Shown: positions 36,417 through 45,618 of the stretch, piece by piece
Layout of the letters: each line of letters begins with the position of its first letter
Numbering within the stretch: the stretch's first letter is position 1
Assembly (NCBI RefSeq): GCF_000332135.1
Contig: NZ_KB235896.1
Coordinates: 3,958,256-4,022,255, forward strand
Reading direction: 5' to 3'
DNA: 64,000 bases
DNA from: Anabaena sp. PCC 7108
GTDB lineage: Bacteria > Cyanobacteriota > Cyanobacteriia > Cyanobacteriales > Nostocaceae
Notes under the pieces: model-generated
What the model saw: only the letters and a program-made list of their open reading frames with translations
Databases searched by the model: none
Told to the model about the DNA's origin: nothing
Program-made: the position numbers and the translations under genes

Positions 36417-39400
36417 TTATTGCCTTTTTGAGGGATATAGCTTATGTAAGCGTTCTGCTTCTTCAACGGGTTTAATTCCTGAATTATGAAATGCGGAATC
36501 TCCCTTAATAGCTTCTTCAAAAAACTTAGCTGCTTCGTCGATTTTTCCATCCATTGCAGCGTTTAGTCCTTCTTTTAATTGCCGGGAAGCCTTAAATAAA
36601 TTTTCTGCTTCTTCCTTTGGTTTAAAACCTAAAGTCTGACCTCGTTCTTGAGCTTCGTTAAACTTAGCGATCGCTTTTTCAATCTTTCCTTGACGTGCTA
36701 AATCTCTTCCCTGCTCAACAAGCAACTTCGGATCAACTTCTGGTATATTACAGAGACTGCGAATCTCTGAAGTTCTAGAAGGATTTGCGCGTAGATAACC
36801 ACTAGATAAAGTACAACCCTCTTCTAATAATTGCTCAAGATTCAAATTCCAAAGAATCACTCGATGGTCATCCCCGGCAGAAGCTAGAGTTTGACCATCA
36901 GGACTGAATTGTACACTAGATATCACACCATCATGCTTGTTAATAGTATGTAATAAGTTACCATTTCTACCCCATAAAATTACCTTTTTATCAGCACCCA
37001 CAGAAGCAAGAACTTGACTATCAGGTCTGAAATCAATATCAGTGACTTTGCCTGTATGACCATAGAGTGTGTTGATTAATTTTCCGTTTATATCCCACAA
37101 TTTTACTGTACGATCATCACTTGCAGAGGCTAAGAGTTGACCATCCGGGCTAAAAATAACTCTTTTAATGGAGTTTCGATGTCCTTCTAAATCTCTTATT
37201 AACTTCCAAGAATTACCTTCTCGCCGCCAAAGTTTAATTACGTTATCTAAGTCAGCAGAAGCTAACCATTTTCCATCAGGACTGAAACTCACACTGCGAA
37301 CATCATTTGTATGATTTGGAAGGACTTGCTTTTGAGTCAATGAATTTCCTTCATATTCCCAAATGATGACATTCTTGTCAGCATCACCTGAAGCTAACAA
37401 TTTTCCATCAGGGCTAAAACTAACGCTATAAAAAGACTTGCCTATATTTGCCGAGGAAGCAAGAAGTTCACCTTGTTTACTCCAAAGATTGATAGTTCCG
37501 TCCCAACTAGCAGATGCTAATTTTTCACCATCAGGACTAAAACTAACTTGCCAAATTAATCTTTTATGTGCGGGAATTTTAGATTTTTCCTCCCAGCTTT
37601 TTCTATTTTCATTCCAATTCCAAAGATGAATAATACCCTCGCTGTTAGTTTCAGACTGACCAGATGAAGCGATTGTTTTGCCATCAGGACTAAAGCTGAC
37701 ACTCTTGGCTTTTTCTTTTTCATGTTTGAGTTCTTGGAGCCTGCTATCAATATTCCAAAACTTAACAGTTTTATCGTTGCTTACAGAGGCTAATATCTTA
37801 CCGTCAGGGGTAAATTCTACGGCTGAAACCTTATCTTCGTGTCCTGCTAATTCTAATACTTTTGGCTTTAATTCTTCTTTTATGGGTGGATTGATATCGT
37901 AGTCTGACCTAACAGACCAAACTCTGACACTTTGATCCCGACTTGCAGAGGCTAACAAATATTCACCAGATGCGCTTATATTAGGACTAAAGCTTAAGCT
38001 CAGGATCTGATCGTTATGTCCACTATCATCTTTGTCAGGTCCATCAATATACCCAACATAAGTTCCGTCTGACTTCCAAAGCTTAATTGTACGGTTTTCA
38101 CTAGCAGTGGCTAAAAATTTTCCATCAGGGCTAAATCTTACAGCCCAAATAGTGCATTTGGTATTATTACACTGTTTAGTAGGAATAGTTTTGATTGGCT
38201 TTTCGTCTGCTGAATTCCAATTCCACAACTTAATGATACCGTCCTTTGAATTATCAATAGTACCATCTTTTAACTTGTCACGACCACCGTTTGTTTCTGA
38301 GGAAGCTAAAAATTTGCCATCAGGACTGAAAGTAATATCTTTAACTGATGAGCCTACTTTGATAGTTCTAAGTAATGAACCATCCAACGACCAAACCTTA
38401 ATTGAACCATCATCACTTGCTGATACTAAGTTCTTTCCATCAGTACTGAAAATAATTTTATTAACTGCTCTGCTATGTCCTAAAAACGTTTGGATAAGTT
38501 TGCTATCCGCTAAGTTCCACAGCTTAACAGTACCATCACCACTTGCAGAAGCAAACATTTTGCCATCGGGACTGAAGCTAATACCGTTAACATAACGGCT
38601 ATGTCCGTGAATTGTTTGCCGCAATGTTCCATCTGAGTTCCAGAGCTTGATCACACCATCATCATCTACCGAGGCGAGGGTCTTTCTATCTGGGCTAAAG
38701 CCAACATTTTTGATTGCGCTTCTGTGTCCTTCAAGACTATTCATTTCTTTTAAATCATAAATTGCTCGTCCTAAAGCAGCTATCACTTGAATTCGGGTAT
38801 TGGGACTGATGACAACAAGTGAAGCTTTCAGGGCTTTGGCTGATTTTAGACTTTCAACTAGGGCATCAGCTTCTTTATTAGAGTCAGAAAGGCGATTTGA
38901 GTTTTGAGATAACCTGACAATTCCAGCGTTTTGGCTATTGTTCCATATCCAAGCCAATACCCCAAATAAAACAGGTACTGTTAAGCCAAGTACAATTCTA
39001 TTCCTTAAAAGACGCTGCTTTTGTTTTTTAAGTTCTTCTTGTTTTCTTTGGAGTTGTTGTTGAATTTCTCTTTGTTTTCTTTCTTGTTCTTCTTTCTTTC
39101 TTTGAATGCGCTCTTGTTCAATTCTTTGTTCTTTTTCTTGTTCTTCTTTTTCTCTTTGAATACTTTGTTGAACAAATTGCTTTGCATCTTTGTCAAAGAA
39201 AACTTTATCAGGGTCTTTTTGAATATCTTCGAGAAAGACTTCTGCTTCCCTTAGTTTTCGACCTCTTAGCAAGTATTCCTCCGCCCGATCGTTCGCTAAC
39301 CATTCTTTAGCATCAGCCTCAATTTTTCGCTCTCTGCGGATATCATCTCGACTCTTATTTAACCAGTCGCTCAAACGATCCCAATGGCGAATTAGTGCTT

Positions 39401-41285
39401 CGTGAGCAACGTCTACAACTTCCAATCCAGTGGAAGAGTCTTTGGGTTTATCTGTAACCAGTAACCTAGCTTCCTCTTGGGCGAGTTTCTGGATAATTTG
39501 CTCGACAACTTCGGGGTTAGAATGGGAATTCAACAAATCTTGCTTTGGTACTTGTCGGCGGGTATCCTCAGTGCCTTCTCCAAGCTGGGTGAGTTCTAAA
39601 AAGATTTTCCGGGCTACTTTTTGTTCTACAGGTGAGAATTCGTTGTAAATTGCATCAGCTCGTTTTGGTAAGGCTCCTCGGATACCACCTAATTTAGTGT
39701 AGGTTTGTAGTGTTAAGAGATCGCTCGCACAGCGCCCGCAATGTATCGGCTCACATAGTGTCCGGAGAGTATATTGCAACATAGGAAGTAACCTTCCTTT
39801 AGACTCCATAACCTCAGCAATCATTTGATTAACTAGTTCTAATTCAATTTCTAGTCCAACTTTTCTAGCAGGTTCTGTGATAGCTTCTTTTAACTCATTC
39901 TCTTCCATCGGACAAATAATGACTTGATGATCCTGAATTTTTTGAGCTAAATCACTGTATTCAGCACACTTGCCAAGAAAATCTGCCCGCATAGATATTA
40001 CTAGACGGTACTTATTATCTGTTCGCTTTAAAGCACCTAACAAACAATCAAAAAATCGCTGTCGTTCTCTACTGTTCCGGCACAGCGTAAAAACTTCTTC
40101 AAACTGATCTACCACCAGCACCACACACTCGGCTTTATTAGCCGTAATCAGATTCACCAATCCCTCAACAGGATCTTCCCCAATCAACTTCTTTATTTTG
40201 CCTAGTTCGATAGCATGATCAGCTGTTGATAACCCAGGCTGTACAAGTGCCTCCACTAAACGCTGAAATGGATGCTCACTTGGTCTAAATATAGATATTT
40301 GCCAAGTATCGCTACCCGACAATCTGTGTCCTAACTTTAATTGATAAAGTAAACCCGCTCTAATAACACTAGACTTACCACTTCCGGAAGCTCCTAGCAC
40401 AGCTAAAAAATTCCCAGATTTTACTTTTTGCAACAAATCATCTGTCAGTTTCAATCGACCATGGAAATATTTCGGATCTTCATCATTAAAGTCAAAGTAA
40501 GCCAAACCCTTGTAAGGGCAAATAGGGTTTTCTGATTTAGCAGCAACTTCTTTTATAGGTGCTGCCAAGCTGCAAGTAAGGTTGATTTTCTGACCTGAGT
40601 TCTCACAAACCGAAACCTGCGGAAAGGGGTGGTCTTTCCGATTCATAAAAGCTGCCAAATCGAGGTTAGTAACCCACCCTTTTTGGCTAGGTTCCAATCC
40701 TTTTAGCAGTACTTTAGTCAGTACACTGTGTGTACTATCAATTTCTTCATAGGCTTTCTCGAAATCACGACAAGCCGCAATAAAACATCTATCTCCTTTT
40801 TTACCTCTATTGCCTGGGTCTGCCTCATCAAAATTTAGTAATTCTCCGCTATGGCAGCAATCTAAAATGATAATCACCTGGGACACATCACTTTCTTGTA
40901 GCAGTTGCCGCAACCATTTCAGAGATAATCCCCACTTGCCGTCTTTTGGGTTAATATCGGTTGCTGCCAAAAATCCTTCCTGAACACCTCGGTCTTTAAG
41001 CAGCCCATGTCCGGAAAAGTACAGTAAACCTGTTTCTGGTGGCTTACCTTTTGGTTTAAAAAGTTGCACTATTGACTCTTCTAGCTGAGTCACAGTCACA
41101 CTAGTTTTCTGACCTATGCAAATAGTGTTATTTTGCCTATCTTTGACAGCAGGTAGCCGCGTTACTTTAAATTCTCCGTAATTTTCTAACAGTTTTGCGA
41201 TCGCCTCCGCATCCTTTGCAGGTGCTGTTAATGGAGGCAAGTGATCATAGCTATTAATACCGACTACCAATGCATCACGGCTCAT
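36417..41285 (-). CDS. Caspase-like protease / nSTAND ATPase / WD40 protein (NLR-like)
   Basis: 1622 residues from ATG 41285 (TTG 41315 is in frame but less likely). Order: C14 caspase-like domain (1-~235) with His in LLYFSGHGLL (H93) and Cys in LDCCHSGE (C144); nSTAND1-type P-loop ATPase (~256-680) introduced by CPYKGLAYFDFNDEDPKYF, with Walker A GASGSGKSS (298-306), Walker B region CVVLVVDQFEEVF and a DVAHEALIRHWDRLSDWL helix; a Lys/Glu/Gln coiled coil (~720-780); one transmembrane helix (LRNRIVLGLTVPVLFGVLAW); fourteen WD40 repeats (~850-1490), enough for two seven-bladed propellers; helical C-terminus of TPR type (KAIAKFNEAQERGQ, DEAAKFFEEAIKGDS). This is the plan of bacterial NLR-like conflict proteins: the propeller senses, the ATPase oligomerises, the caspase cuts. 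Divergent from a Trypco1 gene. Confidence 0.93.
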   Translation of the reverse strand: MSRDALVVGINSYDHLPPLTAPAKDAEAIAKLLENYGEFKVTRLPAVKDRQNNTICIGQKTSVTVTQLEESIVQLFKPKGKPPETGLLYFSGHGLLKDRGVQEGFLAATDINPKDGKWGLSLKWLRQLLQESDVSQVIIILDCCHSGELLNFDEADPGNRGKKGDRCFIAACRDFEKAYEEIDSTHSVLTKVLLKGLEPSQKGWVTNLDLAAFMNRKDHPFPQVSVCENSGQKINLTCSLAAPIKEVAAKSENPICPYKGLAYFDFNDEDPKYFHGRLKLTDDLLQKVKSGNFLAVLGASGSGKSSVIRAGLLYQLKLGHRLSGSDTWQISIFRPSEHPFQRLVEALVQPGLSTADHAIELGKIKKLIGEDPVEGLVNLITANKAECVVLVVDQFEEVFTLCRNSRERQRFFDCLLGALKRTDNKYRLVISMRADFLGKCAEYSDLAQKIQDHQVIICPMEENELKEAITEPARKVGLEIELELVNQMIAEVMESKGRLLPMLQYTLRTLCEPIHCGRCASDLLTLQTYTKLGGIRGALPKRADAIYNEFSPVEQKVARKIFLELTQLGEGTEDTRRQVPKQDLLNSHSNPEVVEQIIQKLAQEEARLLVTDKPKDSSTGLEVVDVAHEALIRHWDRLSDWLNKSRDDIRRERKIEADAKEWLANDRAEEYLLRGRKLREAEVFLEDIQKDPDKVFFDKDAKQFVQQSIQREKEEQEKEQRIEQERIQRKKEEQERKQREIQQQLQRKQEELKKQKQRLLRNRIVLGLTVPVLFGVLAWIWNNSQNAGIVRLSQNSNRLSDSNKEADALVESLKSAKALKASLVVISPNTRIQVIAALGRAIYDLKEMNSLEGHRSAIKNVGFSPDRKTLASVDDDGVIKLWNSDGTLRQTIHGHSRYVNGISFSPDGKMFASASGDGTVKLWNLADSKLIQTFLGHSRAVNKIIFSTDGKNLVSASDDGSIKVWSLDGSLLRTIKVGSSVKDITFSPDGKFLASSETNGGRDKLKDGTIDNSKDGIIKLWNWNSADEKPIKTIPTKQCNNTKCTIWAVRFSPDGKFLATASENRTIKLWKSDGTYVGYIDGPDKDDSGHNDQILSLSFSPNISASGEYLLASASRDQSVRVWSVRSDYDINPPIKEELKPKVLELAGHEDKVSAVEFTPDGKILASVSNDKTVKFWNIDSRLQELKHEKEKAKSVSFSPDGKTIASSGQSETNSEGIIHLWNWNENRKSWEEKSKIPAHKRLIWQVSFSPDGEKLASASWDGTINLWSKQGELLASSANIGKSFYSVSFSPDGKLLASGDADKNVIIWEYEGNSLTQKQVLPNHTNDVRSVSFSPDGKWLASADLDNVIKLWRREGNSWKLIRDLEGHRNSIKRVIFSPDGQLLASASDDRTVKLWDINGKLINTLYGHTGKVTDIDFRPDSQVLASVGADKKVILWGRNGNLLHTINKHDGVISSVQFSPDGQTLASAGDDHRVILWNLNLEQLLEEGCTLSSGYLRANPSRTSEIRSLCNIPEVDPKLLVEQGRDLARQGKIEKAIAKFNEAQERGQTLGFKPKEEAENLFKASRQLKEGLNAAMDGKIDEAAKFFEEAIKGDSAFHNSGIKPVEEAERLHKLYPSKRQ

Positions 41286-41415
41286 AGCACAAACTCTTAC
41301 AATTGCTGATACCAAAATTATTACTTAGATATTATTAAATTTCAACTCAATTTTCCGGAAAGAGTAATTCAGTAATTGTGGTGCTTACTTAGCTGTTTAC
41401 TCTCCATGTTTCATT
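41286..41415. promoter_or_regulatory. Divergent promoter region, caspase gene and Trypco1 gene
   Basis: 130 bp between the two divergent start codons, so both promoters must lie here and could be controlled together. No operator-like palindrome stands out. Confidence 0.45.
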
Positions 41416-41808
41416 ATGACCAAGTTACTACCTATTGAACTAGATAGCAATACAATAATTTATATCGAAGCGAACGAAGATGTGGATTCTTCTTTAGTCA
41501 GCACAGAAGTATCTACTGAAGAAGAGGAAGAAGCCCTGACAGATAAGGGAATGAATCCTCAAGAAATACGACAAAAAATGATCCAAAATTTTCAGGTAAT
41601 TCAAGGCACCATTCGGGCTTACACGGTTTATACGTTAAATGCCTTTAAGCAAATTCCAATCGCTAACGTAGATAAAATCACCTTAGAGTTTGGGATTGAA
41701 TTAGGTGGAGAAGCAGGTATTCCCTATGTAACTAAAGGTACAGCCAAAAGTAATATGAAAATTACTGTTGAGTGTTCTTTTCCTGAAAATAAACTTGAAA
41801 TAAAATAA
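41416..41808 (+). CDS. Trypco1 / CU044_2847-type small protein
   Basis: 130 residues. N-terminal strand pair (LLPIELDSNTIIYIEANED), an acidic stretch of Glu, a helix (MNPQEIRQKMIQNFQVIQGT) and a C-terminal beta segment with the family mark ITLEFGIELGGEAGIPYVTK followed by GTAKSNMKITVECSF. This matches the 'trypsin-co-occurring domain 1' (Trypco1) family, described together with caspases, trypsin-like proteases and STAND ATPases in predicted conflict systems. Here it faces the caspase-nSTAND-WD40 gene across 130 bp. Its biochemical role is unknown; regulator or scaffold of the protease is an inference. The family call is by memory of the motif. Confidence 0.82.
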   Translation: MTKLLPIELDSNTIIYIEANEDVDSSLVSTEVSTEEEEEALTDKGMNPQEIRQKMIQNFQVIQGTIRAYTVYTLNAFKQIPIANVDKITLEFGIELGGEAGIPYVTKGTAKSNMKITVECSFPENKLEIK

Positions 41809-41887
41809 GCGATTTAATCTCAAATTTACGTAAAGATATAAATCGGGGGCAGACGTATCCAAAACTATCTGACGTTTGCTTCTTTTT

Positions 41888-42805
41888 TTATTGTTTGGGT
41901 TTGACTTCACCAAATTTAATCAAAAGAGAGATGGCTATACTCACCATCAAAATCAACGTCATACTCAAAGCTGAACCAAATCCCCAATTTTGGGTAGCAC
42001 CGAGAAACTGGTTATAAACTAACCTTGCTGCTGTCATACTCGAAGCACCACCCAATAATTCTGGGTCGATAAAGTCCCCCAGTGCTGTGATAAATACCAA
42101 CAGAGAACCAGCAGCGATACCTGGAAAAACTTGAGGTACAGTGACTTTCCAAAAAGTTTGCATGGGATTTGCGCCTAAATCAGCTGCTGCTTCTAACAAT
42201 TGCTGGTCTAGTTTTTCTAAAGAAGCGTACAACACTAAAACCATGTAAGGTAATAAGCTGTAACTCATACCAATTAACACTGCTGGACTGCGGTTAAGCA
42301 ATTCCAAAGTTGGTAAACCTAAATCAGTGAGTAAACTGTTAAGTAATCCCGTGGGACGCAAAATTGTAATCCAGGCATAAGAACGCAGTAAAGAAGAAGT
42401 CCATAAAGGTAAAACAAAGCTTAATAACAACAAATTACGCCAGCGCTGCGGTGCCATTTGAGCAATCCAATAAGCGACCGGAAAACCTAAAATTAAACAA
42501 ATAATTGTGGTGCTAATTGCCAAAAATAATGAATGTAAGATTACTTTTAAATAAATTGGTTCAATGATTCGGATGTAGTTATTAAATCCACTAGGATTTA
42601 CCAAATCCCCTGGTCGAATATTTGGGACTAAACTCAACTCAAAAATTATTAATGTTGGTAGCAACAACAATAGTAATAACCAAATTCCCGATGGTACAAG
42701 TAGCGCCAAAGGAGTAAGCCAGTTGACACGATGGCGTTCTAAATTCGGTAATTTAGCCATATTAATGGGAGATTTTAATTGGGAATTATTACTTTGAATA
42801 GGCAC
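41888..42805 (-). CDS. potB: Polyamine-type ABC transporter permease PotB
   Basis: 305 residues, six transmembrane helices; GTG start at 42805 (ATG 42760 is an alternative and would remove a short polar leader). Inner-membrane permease motif EAA: LEAAADLGANPMQTFWKVTVPQ (split here: LEAAADLGANP, MQTFWKVTVPQ). Other family stretches: RNLLLLSFVLPLWTSSLLRS and GDFIDPELLGG. Operon order potA-potD-potB with gaps of 11 and 56 bp. The second permease, PotC, is not downstream: the next gene is the convergent Trypco1 gene. Substrate is spermidine/putrescine by family; unproven. Confidence 0.9.
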   Translation of the reverse strand: MPIQSNNSQLKSPINMAKLPNLERHRVNWLTPLALLVPSGIWLLLLLLLPTLIIFELSLVPNIRPGDLVNPSGFNNYIRIIEPIYLKVILHSLFLAISTTIICLILGFPVAYWIAQMAPQRWRNLLLLSFVLPLWTSSLLRSYAWITILRPTGLLNSLLTDLGLPTLELLNRSPAVLIGMSYSLLPYMVLVLYASLEKLDQQLLEAAADLGANPMQTFWKVTVPQVFPGIAAGSLLVFITALGDFIDPELLGGASSMTAARLVYNQFLGATQNWGFGSALSMTLILMVSIAISLLIKFGEVKPKQ

Positions 42806-42861
42806 AACAGCTTACCAATTTTAGATTTTAGAGCGAGAATATAGATATTTACTTCTTTACT

Positions 42862-43944
42862 TTAAGCGAGCAATTGAGTCCAGTACCGATCATAAACTTC
42901 TTCAAAATTACCGACAGGAGTCAGTCTTTCACAGTTTTCTAAAAGTGATTCTGGAGGAAATAAATTAGTATTCTCTTGCAGTTGTTTTGGTAATTGCTCA
43001 AATCCTGCATGATTAGGAGTGGAAATATTTAGTCTTTGGCTGATTTGAGCCGCGACTTCTGGTCGTAAAATCAAGTTAATCCAAGCATAAGCTCCAGCAA
43101 CATTAGGTGATATTTTGGGAATTACAATAGTGTCTGTCCATAAAGAGGAACCACTACGAGGAATTACAAATTTCAGGTTGGGGTTTTCTTTAGATATTTT
43201 CACTGCATCGGCAGAGTAACACATAGCTAATAATAAATCACCTGCGAGAATTTGGTTTTGCCAAGCATCAGTATCAAAAGCAGCAATTGCCGGTTTGAGT
43301 TCTTTCAATTTCTCATAAGCTTGTTTAATTTCTTTTTCATTTTGTGAATTATAAGAATAACCTAGCATCCGCAATGCTGCACCCATCACCTCCCGCACAT
43401 CATTAAGTAAAGTCATTTTCTTCTGAAGTTTATCTTTATTTTGCCAAAGATATTCCCAATCTTCTGGTGCAGTTGAGAGTTTTTCCGAGTTATAAAGTAA
43501 ACCCGTTGTTCCCCAATTGAAGGGAATACTATAACGGTTATAAGGGTCATAACTAGGATTCTGGAATCGTGGGAATAAATTCTCTAGCCCAATTAAGCTT
43601 TGATGATTGATTGGCGTTAACAAATTTTTATCTACCATTTTCTGCACCATATAGTCAGATGGATAGATAATGCTGTAACTGCCACCACCTCCAGCTTGTA
43701 ACTTAGCCAGCATGACATCATTAGAATCATATACATCCGCCACTACTTTCATGCCAGTTTGGGCAGTAAAAGTGGATAGTAATTCTTGATCAGTATACTG
43801 TGTCCATGTATATAAATGTAATTCGTCGCTTTGATTTGAACCAGTATAATTGTCTCCGACATTAGCCAATCTCCAGCCGCAACTACTTAAAGACAGGCTA
43901 GAAAGTGCTGCTATTTTTCTCAGAAATTGCCTTCTGTTAGTCAT
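42862..43944 (-). CDS. potD: Polyamine-type ABC transporter substrate-binding protein PotD
   Basis: 360 residues, exported lipoprotein or Tat-type substrate: RRQFLRKIAALSSLSLSSCG has a twin-arginine start followed by a Cys that fits a lipobox. The mature part matches PotD/PotF: ELHLYTWTQYTDQELLSTFT, VVADVYDSNDVMLAKLQAGG, YSIIYPSDYMVQKMV, YSIPFNWGTTGLLYNSEKLS, YAWINLILRPEVAAQIS. It binds the polyamine in the periplasm and hands it to the permease. Lies between potA (11 bp) and potB (56 bp) in one operon. Substrate preference cannot be read from sequence. Confidence 0.92.
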   Translation of the reverse strand: MTNRRQFLRKIAALSSLSLSSCGWRLANVGDNYTGSNQSDELHLYTWTQYTDQELLSTFTAQTGMKVVADVYDSNDVMLAKLQAGGGGSYSIIYPSDYMVQKMVDKNLLTPINHQSLIGLENLFPRFQNPSYDPYNRYSIPFNWGTTGLLYNSEKLSTAPEDWEYLWQNKDKLQKKMTLLNDVREVMGAALRMLGYSYNSQNEKEIKQAYEKLKELKPAIAAFDTDAWQNQILAGDLLLAMCYSADAVKISKENPNLKFVIPRSGSSLWTDTIVIPKISPNVAGAYAWINLILRPEVAAQISQRLNISTPNHAGFEQLPKQLQENTNLFPPESLLENCERLTPVGNFEEVYDRYWTQLLA

Positions 43945-43955
43945 TAGTTATTAGA

Positions 43956-45104
43956 CTATGAAATTTGGGTTTTTGATTCTTGACTAATAGCAATACAGTC
44001 AGTTTCTGCCCACCAAATATAAATGGGTGTGTTGCGGTCTGGTAAGCTGCCAAAAGTGTTAGGTTGTAAAACATTGATATTGATGCCGTTGACTAATTCC
44101 ACAACATAATTAACATGAGTACCTAAGTACATAACATTGACTAATCTACCTTCAAAGCAGTTTGTGGGCAGATTCGGTTGATAAAGAGAAATCTGAATTT
44201 TTTCTGGGCGGACACTGATGACTACTGCTTGTAATAATTCAGTTGGTGTATCTTCCGAACGTGTAGTGACGATAGAGAGTCCGGTTTTGGTCAAAATTTT
44301 CACCCATTCAGGATCTACCGTGGTGATTTCACCGCTGAATAAGTTTGTATCGCCAATAAAATCAGCAACAAAGGGGGTTTGGGGGTGTTCATAAATTTCG
44401 CTGGGAGTACCAACTTGCTCAATTTTGCCTTGATTCATCACAGCAATGCGATCAGATAAGCAGAGTGCTTCTTCTTGATCGTGTGTCACCATCACAAATG
44501 TCAATCCTAAATCTTTGTGTAAATTTGATAACTCAACCTGCATTTCTTTGCGGAGTTTGAGGTCTAATGCTCCCAATGGTTCATCTAGAAGTAAAACTGC
44601 GGGACGATTAACCAAAGCTCTAGCTAAGGCTACTCGTTGCTGTTGACCACCAGAAAGTTGAGAAGGTAAGCGCGATCGCAAACTTTCCATTTTTACGAGC
44701 TTTAAAGCTTCTATGACTCTGCTGTCAGTTTCTGACTTGGTTAATTTTTGCAACCGCAGCCCAAAGGCGATGTTATCCCATACATTCAGATGGTTAAAAA
44801 GAGCATAGCTTTGAAATACAGTATTTACAGGTCTTCGATAAGGAGGAACATTGGTCATTGACTGACCCCGAATCAATAATTTACCTGCATCTACTTTTTC
44901 AAACCCAGCAATTAAGCGCAGTGTAGTTGTTTTACCACAACCAGAAGGGCCTAATATACTAAAAAACTCTCCCTGTCTAACATCCAAATCTACGCCATGT
45001 ACAGCTGGCTCTTGGTTAAAAAACTTGAATACGTTACGCAATTCAACATCAAGTGGTTGAAAAGACGTTACACTCCTCTGATTTTGCATCACAGTTTGAG
45101 CCAT
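43956..45104 (-). CDS. potA: Polyamine-type ABC transporter ATPase PotA
   Basis: 382 residues, first gene of the potADB operon. Walker A GPSGCGKTTTLRLIAGFE, ABC signature LSGGQQQRVALARALVN, Walker B AVLLLDEPLGALD, H-loop VMVTHDQEEALCLSD. A C-terminal TOBE-like regulatory domain (VISVRPEKIQISLYQ, GRLVNVMYLGTHVNYVVEL) identifies the PotA/spermidine subgroup of MalK-like ATPases. Ferric iron FbpC is the alternative, but the adjoining PotD/PotB favour polyamine. ATG start. Confidence 0.93.
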   Translation of the reverse strand: MAQTVMQNQRSVTSFQPLDVELRNVFKFFNQEPAVHGVDLDVRQGEFFSILGPSGCGKTTTLRLIAGFEKVDAGKLLIRGQSMTNVPPYRRPVNTVFQSYALFNHLNVWDNIAFGLRLQKLTKSETDSRVIEALKLVKMESLRSRLPSQLSGGQQQRVALARALVNRPAVLLLDEPLGALDLKLRKEMQVELSNLHKDLGLTFVMVTHDQEEALCLSDRIAVMNQGKIEQVGTPSEIYEHPQTPFVADFIGDTNLFSGEITTVDPEWVKILTKTGLSIVTTRSEDTPTELLQAVVISVRPEKIQISLYQPNLPTNCFEGRLVNVMYLGTHVNYVVELVNGININVLQPNTFGSLPDRNTPIYIWWAETDCIAISQESKTQIS

Positions 45105-45618
45105 ATTCTTCAGTAGAATGCCCTAATTTTAGAAAACTTAGCCAAGCTAGGTAGGGTGTTAAACAGAATACAGATCATAGTCGGGATTGTATACGGCAAA
45201 AACACTCTTATTAAGAATATACTTTCTATTGTTTCACTATGAATACTGAGTAATATTTTGGTAGAGACATTTTGTGTGTTCGCATTTCCGGGAGCGATCG
45301 CTATCACTAGTAGTAATAAGTAGCTATGATTAACTGTCTCTACCAACACGAAAGATTAATGTAAATGGTAGTGCTAACATGATGACAAAGCATTTCATAA
45401 CTTGTAACTAGTAGAGATTTTTGCTTTTCAATCTCAATGTGTTTATTTTATATGTTGCAAAAGCGTAAAATGCACTTATGAAAGCCTCACATCTGGCACC
45501 TAAGCAAAGAGTTGACAAAAAGGAGCGAGCGTAGTATTAGTTCTAGTCATTCTCACATCTGAACAAAACAGTTGCATATATTAATAATTGTCAATAATTG
45601 TCAAATTCTCCTAAGCGT
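45105..45618. other. Divergent intergenic region, potA and PBP2
   Basis: About 510 bp. A 79-codon frame on the minus strand (45110-45349) has no family resemblance and reads like shadow, so it is not called. The region must contain both divergent promoters. It has a HIP1 octamer near 45295. I see no other structure. Confidence 0.5.

Noticed and set aside
39005..39254. Lys/Asn-rich and Phe/Leu-rich frames in the caspase gene
   Set aside because: They are off-frame readings of the Lys/Glu/Gln coiled coil in the large protein.
45110..45349. 79-codon minus-strand frame upstream of potA
   Set aside because: No family resemblance, hydrophobic low-complexity residues, and no ribosome-binding site. 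It lies in the promoter gap.
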